A stretch of DNA of 64,000 bases from Methyloversatilis sp. RAC08 (lineage in GTDB: Bacteria; Pseudomonadota; Gammaproteobacteria; Burkholderiales; Rhodocyclaceae): the NCBI RefSeq assembly GCF_001713355.1, contig NZ_CP016448.1:1798001-1862000 (forward strand), read 5' to 3'. The position numbers were made by a program, and so were the translations under genes. Below the pieces are notes generated by a model, which was given only the letters and a program-made list of their open reading frames with translations, did no database searches and was not told the DNA's origin. Shown piece after piece: positions 57,769 through 64,000 of the stretch (position 1 is the stretch's first letter; every line of letters begins with the position of its first letter).

Positions 57769-58080
57769 ATGATAAGCGCTTACCGATCGGACATCCCGCC
57801 GGAGTGGCTGCACCTGTCGCATGTCTTTGCGGCGCTCGGCGATGAAGAGCGCCAGCGCATCCTGCTGCTGTTCGAGCCGGGCGCTCCGCTGAACGCCAGC
57901 GACATCGCCAGGGCTTCGACGTTGAGCCGAACGACCGTATCGCATCACCTCAAGCTGCTGTGCGACGCCGGCATACTCGAACGGTCGCGACACGGCCGCG
58001 AGATACACTTCCGGCTCTGTGCCGCAGCACTGATCGGCCACCTGAAGAGCGTGATCGACTATCTGGAAGATCACCGATGA
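57769..58080 (+). CDS. ArsR-family transcriptional regulator
   Basis: The 103-residue winged-helix protein has FAALGDEERQRILLLF, the recognition helix LSRTTVSHHLKLLCDAGILERSRHGREIHFRL, and a C-terminal dimer helix. The metal-binding ELCVCDL box of ArsR/SmtB is absent, so it probably responds to something other than the usual metals. Its stop overlaps the start of the decarboxylase gene (ATGA), so the regulator is part of the operon and probably represses it together with its own promoter. Confidence 0.92.
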   Translation: MISAYRSDIPPEWLHLSHVFAALGDEERQRILLLFEPGAPLNASDIARASTLSRTTVSHHLKLLCDAGILERSRHGREIHFRLCAAALIGHLKSVIDYLEDHR

Positions 58081-59300
58081 CGACCGCCGGTACGCCTTGC
58101 CGTTCAACATCCACTGACGCATCGTCCGCGGCCTTCGCCGGACTCGATGTTGCCGCGCTCGCCGGTCGCCTCGGCGGTACGCCGTTCTTCGCCTACGACG
58201 CCGCGGCGATCGAATCGCGCATCGACACGCTGCGCGCACAGCTGCCCGCGGACACGCTGCTCTGTTACGCGGTGAAAGCCAATCCGCTGCCGGCGTTGCT
58301 GCGCCGCCTGCAGCCGAGACTGGATGGCGCCGACGTCAGCTCGGGCGAGGAAATCCGGCGCGCGCTGGCAGCCGGGTTTGTCGGTGCGCAGCTGGGTTTC
58401 ACCGGACCGGGCAAAAGCGATGCGGACCTGACGCTTGCGGTGCGCGAAGGCGTGCGCCTGTGCGCGGAATCGATCGGCGAAATCGGTCGCATCGCACGCA
58501 TCGCAGCACGCGAAGGCCTGCCGGCGCGGGTTGCACTGCGCGTCAATCCGGATGTTGCGATGACGGGCACGCATGTACGCATGAATGAAGCGGGTGTATT
58601 CGGCATCGACAGCAACCAGCTTCCGGCTGCACTGCGCGCAGTGCGCGACCACCGACTCACCTTCGCAGGTTTCCACTATTACTGTGCGTCGCGCATGCTC
58701 GACGCCAACGCGGTGAACGCGCTGCATGCATTCTGCACGGCCGACGCGCTGCGTGCGGCCGATGACGCCGGGCTGGCGCTGGACTGGCTCAATCTCGGTG
58801 GCGGCTTCGGCATCCCGGCCAGTGCGGACGAGGCGCCGCTCGACATGACTGCGGTCACGGCGCACCTGCACCACGTCGACGCACGGCTGAAGGCAGCGCA
58901 TCCGGGTACGCGAATCGCGCTCGAGCCTGGTCGCTACCTGGTTGGCGAGGCCGGCATCTACGTCTGCCGCATTCTCGACCGGAAGACGGTGCGCGGGCGC
59001 ACCTGGCTGGTCGCTGACGGCGGGGCCCATCATCACCTGCACGCCACCCTGCAACCCGATCGTGCGCAAGCCGCCAATCTGCCGATGACCCTGCTGCAGA
59101 CCGTCCCCGACGCCGGGACCGAATGCGTCAGCATCGCCGGGCCGCTGTGCGCGCCCTTCGATGTACTGGCTCGCGACATCACCCTGCCGGTCGCGCAGCC
59201 GGGTGACCTGCTCGTGGTGTTCCAGTCCGGCGCTTACGGCGCGAGCGCAAGTCCGGTGAACTTCCTGGGCCATCCGCCGGCGGCGGAGATCGTGCTGTGA
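58077..59300 (+). CDS. PLP-dependent decarboxylase, fold type III (LysA/Orn-DC-like)
   Basis: The 407 residues form an alanine-racemase-like barrel plus beta domain. The PLP lysine lies in LLCYAVKANPLPALL, LRVNPDVAM and GGGFGIP bind the cofactor phosphate, EPGRYLVGEAG is the family signature, and SIAGPLCAPFDVLARD supplies the active-site Cys and Asp. It resembles the decarboxylases of exosortase/polysaccharide gene sets as well as diaminopimelate and ornithine decarboxylases. Substrate unknown. It is coupled at both ends by four-base overlaps to the ArsR gene and the exported protein. Confidence 0.9.
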   Translation: MTTAGTPCRSTSTDASSAAFAGLDVAALAGRLGGTPFFAYDAAAIESRIDTLRAQLPADTLLCYAVKANPLPALLRRLQPRLDGADVSSGEEIRRALAAGFVGAQLGFTGPGKSDADLTLAVREGVRLCAESIGEIGRIARIAAREGLPARVALRVNPDVAMTGTHVRMNEAGVFGIDSNQLPAALRAVRDHRLTFAGFHYYCASRMLDANAVNALHAFCTADALRAADDAGLALDWLNLGGGFGIPASADEAPLDMTAVTAHLHHVDARLKAAHPGTRIALEPGRYLVGEAGIYVCRILDRKTVRGRTWLVADGGAHHHLHATLQPDRAQAANLPMTLLQTVPDAGTECVSIAGPLCAPFDVLARDITLPVAQPGDLLVVFQSGAYGASASPVNFLGHPPAAEIVL

Positions 59301-60907
59301 CGCCCGCCGCGCGCCACCTGCTTACACTGAGCCTGATGATGACCTTCGCGCACCCTGCCGCTGCCGCGTCCGACGGATTGTCCGGCGGACGGCTTGGCCT
59401 GCACGACGCGACCGGTTTTCGCGCCGTCAAGGGCGCCTGTGCCGGATGTGCTGCCTCGCCGCAGGCGCTGTGGTATTTCCAGGACGACTGGATCGCCGTG
59501 CCGCATGGACCGGCGAGCGGTTTCGATCCTGCGCTGACCGCGCAGGACGATGTACACACCTGGGCGCAGGCATACGACGCAGGTTCCGAGGCGACGCACC
59601 CGCCGCTGATCTGGATCGGCTCGCCTCATATGCTGACCGGCGCGCGCCTGACGGCCGACGGCACCCGGCTCGACATCGGCGACGGCAAGAGCCTGGCCTT
59701 TTCGCTGGTCCAGCAGCTGCCATCGAACGCGTCGTGGTTCAACGCAGACAGCGTCGCCTGGCTGCAGGGCCAGCCGCTGACCTTGCGCGGTGAGGCGAAC
59801 GCCGGCGCCTTCATGGCGCGCACCGTGTGGCCGCACCACTTCGACATCGACCTCACGGTGCTCAGCACCGAACCGCTGCGCGACGGCGAAACGCTGGCCA
59901 CGCTGGTGCGCGCCAACGAGGGCGGTGCGCGCCAGCCGCCGTCGGTACGCCTGCTGTGGGAACGCACGCCGGGCGCGGCGCGCTCGGCCGCCGGCAAGCC
60001 GGTGCTTGCGCTGGTGCTCAATGGCGCCCAGGGTGACGATGACGAGGCACACGGCGGCCATTTCGCCCTCGCCACAGGCGTACTCGGGGAGCACGGCCAG
60101 TGGAGCGGCTGGCTGGTTAACAATTTCTACAACCTTGATGCCTGGAGCGAAAAGGGCATCGTCGCGGCGACGCTGCCGATGGACGCCTACCTGACCGATC
60201 TCAATGCAGGTCAGGCCTGGTACCGACCCTCGGCGGTGCTGGTCGCCGTGCTGCGCGAGCCGCGCGCCGCTGCCCTAGTGCAGCAGGGCATCGACCGCGT
60301 GTTCAGCCACTTCTACCGGCACGACTTCAGCTACCGCCACGCCACTGCCAATTGCGCCGGCGTCAGTCTCGACACGCTGCGTTCGCTCGGCTGGGCGGTA
60401 CCGCAGCTGGGCCCGACGTCGAAACTGAAAGCCTGGCTTGGCCTGCCCTGGATGACGGTCACGGAGTTGAGCCTGGCCAGTGGCCTGCAGGCCTTCGACT
60501 ACATGAGCGCGGAACGCAGCGGCCTGTTTCCTTTCGTCGCCTTCAACGTCGCCGGCAGCGACCTCCTCGGCCGGCTGGCGGCCGGCAAGGCGGCGGATCG
60601 GGGACTCGAGCGCCTGCTGGCTGACGACGTCGAAGCACTGTTGTACATCCACATCCCGCAGATTCCATCTTCGCGTGCATTTGGCCGCGCACCGGTCACG
60701 TCCTACGATGAGTATTCCGGGCGCGTACCGACCGACCGCTCGCAATGGATCGTCCGGCCGGCGCCTCCGCGGCCCTTCCCCGACGAGCTGCGCGACGCAT
60801 CGGCACCGAAGGAGGCGCCGCCGGCGTCGCGCCGCGCGCTCATCGTCTGGCTGGTGGCGCTCGGCGCGGTCGCGCTGTGGCTGCTAAGCCGGCTGTTCCG
60901 CCGCTGA
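59297..60907 (+). CDS. Exported, membrane-anchored protein with a possible NC-type hydrolase site
   Basis: The 536-residue protein starts at GTG 59297 with a signal peptide (LLTLSLMMTFAHPAAAA) and ends with one membrane helix (ALIVWLVALGAVALWLLSRLF) and basic residues, so the body is periplasmic and tethered by its C-terminus. A Cys pair lies in KGACAGCAAS. Near 350-370, FYRHDFSYRHATANCAGVSLDTLRSLGW resembles the Asn-Cys active-site region of DUF4105/Lnb-type papain-like domains. I do not recognise the family with confidence. It overlaps the decarboxylase stop and precedes the acyltransferase fusion by 12 bases. Confidence 0.78.
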   Translation: MTPAARHLLTLSLMMTFAHPAAAASDGLSGGRLGLHDATGFRAVKGACAGCAASPQALWYFQDDWIAVPHGPASGFDPALTAQDDVHTWAQAYDAGSEATHPPLIWIGSPHMLTGARLTADGTRLDIGDGKSLAFSLVQQLPSNASWFNADSVAWLQGQPLTLRGEANAGAFMARTVWPHHFDIDLTVLSTEPLRDGETLATLVRANEGGARQPPSVRLLWERTPGAARSAAGKPVLALVLNGAQGDDDEAHGGHFALATGVLGEHGQWSGWLVNNFYNLDAWSEKGIVAATLPMDAYLTDLNAGQAWYRPSAVLVAVLREPRAAALVQQGIDRVFSHFYRHDFSYRHATANCAGVSLDTLRSLGWAVPQLGPTSKLKAWLGLPWMTVTELSLASGLQAFDYMSAERSGLFPFVAFNVAGSDLLGRLAAGKAADRGLERLLADDVEALLYIHIPQIPSSRAFGRAPVTSYDEYSGRVPTDRSQWIVRPAPPRPFPDELRDASAPKEAPPASRRALIVWLVALGAVALWLLSRLFRR

Positions 60908-60919
60908 CCGGGGCCCCGC

Positions 60920-62794
60920 ATGAGTTCCCAGTTCCACCTGTTGAAGGAAGGCCGCTTCCGGCCCTTCTTCCTGACCCAGCTGCTGGGCGCGCTGAACGAC
61001 AACGTCTTCAAGACCGCATTGATCACGCTGCTCACCTTCCGGGCCGGCAGCATCACCGACCTGTCGCCCGGGCTGCTCGCCACCGTGCTGCCGGGCGTGT
61101 TCATCCTGCCCTTCTTCCTGTTTTCGGCCACCTGCGGCCAGCTCGCCGACAAGTACGACCGCGCCATGCTGGCCCGCCTGAGCAAACTGCTGGAAATCGT
61201 CGTCATGGCGCTCGGCGCCTGGGGCTTCGTCGCCGGCAATCTGCCGGCGCTGGTGCTGGCACTGTTCCTGATGGGCACGCAGTCGACGCTGTTCGGGCCG
61301 GTCAAGTACGCCTACCTGCCACAGCATCTGCAAGACGGCGAACTGGTCGGCGGCAACGGGCTGGTCGAATCGGGTACTTTCATCGCCATTCTCGGCGGGC
61401 AGATCCTGGGCGCCTGGCTGGTCGGCAATACTTCGGCCGGCGCCATCGCGCTGGTGGTGCTCGCGCTGGCCGTCATCGGCTGGTGGACCAGCCGCGGCAT
61501 CCCGCTGTCTCCGGCGCCCGAACCGGCGATGCGGCTGGACTGGAACCCGCTCAGTGCCACGCGCGACACGCTGCGCTTTGCCACCGGCAACCGCACGGTG
61601 TGGCTGTCGCTGCTCGGCGTGTCATGGTTCTGGTTCTACGGTGCGACGCTGCTGGCGCAGTTTCCGGTCTATGCCGCCGACGTGCTGGGCGGCGGCGAGG
61701 GGGTGTTCATTCTGCTGCTGGCGGTGTTTTCTGTCGGTGTCGGTGCCGGTTCGCTGGCCTGCGAAAAGCTGTCCGTCGGCAAGGTGGAAATCGGCCTGGT
61801 GCCATTCGGCGCAATCGGGCTGACGCTGTTCGGCATCGATCTGTTCTTCGCCACGCCGTCGTCACCGGCAACTTACGACGGCAGTGCAGCGGGCTTCCTG
61901 CAGCAGGCCGCGCACTGGCGGCTGCTGATCGACATCGCGCTGATCGGCACCGCCGGCGGCATCTACATCGTGCCGCTGTACGCGCTGATCCAGAGCCGCT
62001 GCGAAAGACATCACGTCGCGCGCGTCATCGCCGCCAACAACATCCTCAATGCGGGTTTCATGGTGGTGTCGGCGCTGGTCAGCCTGCTGCTGTTCCGGGC
62101 CGGGCTGGATCTTCCGCAGCTGTTTCTGGTGACCGCACTTTTCAACGCCGTGGTCGCGATCTACATCTACACGCTGGTGCCGGAATTCCTGATGCGCTTC
62201 ATCGTGTGGATACTGATCCACACCGTGTACCGGCTCGACACCAAAGGACTCGAACGCATCCCGGACGACGGCCCGGCCGTCGTCGTGTGCAACCACGTGA
62301 GCTTCGTCGACGCACTGGTCATCACGGCCGCATGCCGGCGGCCGATCCGCTTCGTCATGGACCACCGCATCTTCCGCACACCGATACTGAGCTTCGTGTT
62401 CCGGACCAATCGCTGCATTCCGATCGCGCCGGCGAAGGAAGACCCGGTGCTGCTCGAACGCGCATACGAGGAGATCGCGGCAGCGCTCGAAGCCGGCGAC
62501 CTGGTGGGTCTGTTCCCGGAAGGACGCATCACCGATACCGGCGAGCTGTATCCGTTCAAGCCGGGCATCACGCGCATCCTCGAGCGCACGCCGGCGCCGG
62601 TGATTCCACTCGCGCTGCGCGGCCTGTGGGGCAGTTTCTTCTCGCGCAAGGACGGGCCGGCGATGAGCCGGGTGCCGCGACGCGGTCCGTTCAGCCGCAT
62701 CGAGCTGGTGGCCGGTGACGCCATTGCGCCGGATGCCGCGACACCGGCAGCACTGCAGGTGATCGTCGCCGGGCTGCGCGGCGAACGGCGATGA
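60920..62794 (+). CDS. MFS lysophospholipid transporter / PlsC acyltransferase fusion
   Basis: The 624 residues combine an LplT-like major-facilitator transporter (about 1-420; LLGALNDNVFKTALI, GTQSTLFGPVKYAYLP) with a PlsC acyltransferase (about 430-624; N458-H459 to D464 in NHVSFVDAL, and FPEG from 532). This is the arrangement of Aas-type enzymes, which flip lyso-phospholipid inward and re-acylate it; the acyl-ACP synthetase domain of E. coli Aas is missing. It lies in the ArsR-led operon. The lipid acted on could be different here. Confidence 0.9.
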   Translation: MSSQFHLLKEGRFRPFFLTQLLGALNDNVFKTALITLLTFRAGSITDLSPGLLATVLPGVFILPFFLFSATCGQLADKYDRAMLARLSKLLEIVVMALGAWGFVAGNLPALVLALFLMGTQSTLFGPVKYAYLPQHLQDGELVGGNGLVESGTFIAILGGQILGAWLVGNTSAGAIALVVLALAVIGWWTSRGIPLSPAPEPAMRLDWNPLSATRDTLRFATGNRTVWLSLLGVSWFWFYGATLLAQFPVYAADVLGGGEGVFILLLAVFSVGVGAGSLACEKLSVGKVEIGLVPFGAIGLTLFGIDLFFATPSSPATYDGSAAGFLQQAAHWRLLIDIALIGTAGGIYIVPLYALIQSRCERHHVARVIAANNILNAGFMVVSALVSLLLFRAGLDLPQLFLVTALFNAVVAIYIYTLVPEFLMRFIVWILIHTVYRLDTKGLERIPDDGPAVVVCNHVSFVDALVITAACRRPIRFVMDHRIFRTPILSFVFRTNRCIPIAPAKEDPVLLERAYEEIAAALEAGDLVGLFPEGRITDTGELYPFKPGITRILERTPAPVIPLALRGLWGSFFSRKDGPAMSRVPRRGPFSRIELVAGDAIAPDAATPAALQVIVAGLRGERR

Positions 62795-62804
62795 GGCGCC
62801 TGTC

Positions 62805-64000
62805 ATGCTGACTGCCATCCTGTGTCTGCTCGGCCTCGTCGCGGGGGCTGCGCACGGCGGAATCGAAAGCTTCGTCGGCGCCGCCGTCGGCCTCGCCGCC
62901 GGCCTGTGGATCAGCGCCCGCAGCGCGCAGCGGGAACGCGACCTGACGCAGAAGCTGCGCGAACTCGATGACAAGTCGCGCTGGCTGTATGACGCGCTGA
63001 CCGCGCTGCAGCGAGAGCACGGCGCTGTGCCGCCGGTCGCGGCAGCCGCACCGGACAGCCAGGCAACGGCCGCGACACAGGTCGCAGACCCGGTACCTGC
63101 TCCGCTCGTTTCGCCGACGCCTCAGTCCGTCAGCGCGCAGGCAGCCCCGCTCGATGCGCTGCACGCGCCTGGCGTGCGGGTTGCTGCCGTCACCCAAGGC
63201 ATGACGCCGGCAGCGCCCGAAGTGCGCAGCCCCTCAGCCCGCCCGCCGTGGTCAGCCCTGTGGGCGCGCCTGATGGGCGGCAATCCGCTGGCGCGCATCG
63301 GCGTGATCGTGCTGTTCTTCGGTGTCGCGTCAGCGCTGCGGCTGGCCGCGCAGGCCGGCCTGCTGCCGCCCCAGCTGCGCCTTGCCGGCGCGCTGGCGGT
63401 CGGACTGGTCATGATCGTCGCCGGCTGGCGCATGACGGGCGACGGACCGCGCCGCATGTTCGCGCTGGCGGTGCAGGGCGGCGGCTTCGCGCTGCTCTAT
63501 CTGTCGGTCTACTTCGCGCTGGCGCACTACGGCTTCATCGGACCGGCGCCGGCCTTCGGCCTGTTCGCCGCGCTGGGCGCCGCCTGCGCGCTGATGGCCG
63601 CACGCCAGTCGGCGCAAAGTCTGGCGCTGCTCGGCCTGTCCGGCGCCTTCGTGGCACCGGTGCTCGCCGCCACCGGGCGGGGCGATCACATCGTGCTGCT
63701 GTCCTATACCCTGCTGCTCGACATCTTCATCATTGCGCTGTCCTGGCGCCATGCGTGGCGCGCGCTGATACTCGCCGGCTTCCTGTTCACCTTCGTGATC
63801 GGCACCGGCTGGGGACTGCGCAGCTACACGCCGGACGACTACCTCGCGGTGCAGGGCTTCCTGATCGCCTTCTTCCTGCTGTTCAGCGCCACCCCTGTCG
63901 CGCTGACCGTTGCACGCGCGCCGGAGGACCGGGGCAGGACATCCGGGTGGAACTCCGGCAGCCTGCTGTTCGGCCCGCCGCTGGCGGCCGGCGTGCTGCA
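62805..64000 (+). CDS. DUF2339 multi-spanning membrane protein (3' end outside window)
   Basis: The reading frame from ATG 62805 is open to the right edge; 398 residues are visible. It begins with one or two hydrophobic segments (ILCLLGLVAGAAHGG), a short coiled coil (RDLTQKLRELDDKSRWLYDALTALQRE), and a Pro/Ala-rich linker. From about residue 155 the DUF2339 signature appears (GGNPLARIGVIVLFFGVASALRL), followed by successive membrane helices. Full family members are 800-1000 residues. Function is unknown. It follows the fusion gene by 10 bases. Confidence 0.9.
   Translation, partial: MLTAILCLLGLVAGAAHGGIESFVGAAVGLAAGLWISARSAQRERDLTQKLRELDDKSRWLYDALTALQREHGAVPPVAAAAPDSQATAATQVADPVPAPLVSPTPQSVSAQAAPLDALHAPGVRVAAVTQGMTPAAPEVRSPSARPPWSALWARLMGGNPLARIGVIVLFFGVASALRLAAQAGLLPPQLRLAGALAVGLVMIVAGWRMTGDGPRRMFALAVQGGGFALLYLSVYFALAHYGFIGPAPAFGLFAALGAACALMAARQSAQSLALLGLSGAFVAPVLAATGRGDHIVLLSYTLLLDIFIIALSWRHAWRALILAGFLFTFVIGTGWGLRSYTPDDYLAVQGFLIAFFLLFSATPVALTVARAPEDRGRTSGWNSGSLLFGPPLAAGVL

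Noticed and set aside
60745-62718. 657-codon frame overlapping the MFS/PlsC fusion in another plus-strand frame
   Set aside because: The overlapping frame at 60920-62794 has all transporter and acyltransferase motifs; this one has none.

Overview
The window is one continuous, gene-dense stretch of a high-GC bacterial chromosome. Gene content and order point to a betaproteobacterium of the Rhodocyclales/Nitrosomonadales type: hemL-thiE-thiD beside rubredoxin-pilGHIJ-chpA, the ferrooxidans-type gshA beside gshB, class I phaC, ubiE/tim44/ubiJ, and atpIBEFHAGDC. A Methyloversatilis-like organism is my best guess, not a proven identification. I see no tRNA or rRNA genes, CRISPR array, insertion sequence or prophage. 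No gene-free stretch exceeds 300 bases; the longest (39025-39293, 57496-57768, 20956-21212, 17244-17494) are described among the features.

Layout. 1-1820: end of a SPOR-domain protein, DsbA and a short-chain dehydrogenase. 1896-4695 (minus): hemL, thiE, thiD. 4772-14309 (plus): rubredoxin, then the Pil-Chp pathway that controls type IV pili. 14340-17243 (minus): PHA synthase and a metallo-beta-lactamase-fold hydrolase. 17495-20767 (plus): small exported proteins, a LOG-family nucleosidase, enoyl-CoA hydratase, HMG-CoA lyase and a DUF1289 protein. 21213-23585 (plus): rapZ, a NusG-II protein, a Gx transporter and ubiX.

23687-30951 (plus) is the most unusual part. It holds a STAS protein; a three-domain RsbW-like/cyclic-nucleotide-binding-like/PP2C regulator; OlsB and OlsA for ornithine lipids; an 873-residue protein combining TIR, CHAT (caspase-like), a membrane segment and two LysM domains; and a DarG/TARG1-like macro-domain protein.

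30959-40584: photolyase with DUF2256, GAF-GGDEF cyclase, ApbE, gshB, gshA, YbiT-type ABC-F, a HIT-DUF3293 fusion and a small exported protein. 40741-43901: two overlapping genes for related large proteins of unknown function. 43942-45987 (minus): phoB-phoR with a candidate Pho box. 46144-48968 (plus): DUF971, ubiE, a Tim44-like protein and ubiJ. 48953-50443 (minus): glpD. 50543-57495 (minus): the complete ATP synthase operon, with a recognisable promoter and terminator. 57769-64000 (plus): ArsR-type regulator, PLP-dependent decarboxylase, exported protein, LplT/PlsC-type fusion, and the start of a DUF2339 membrane protein cut by the window edge.

Most of the window is core metabolism (heme, thiamine, glutathione, quinone, energy) and surface regulation. 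The parts most likely to hold undescribed biology are the TIR-CHAT-LysM/macro pair with its partner-switch and lipid neighbours, the paralogous pair at 40.7-43.9 kb, and the ArsR-led operon at the right end.
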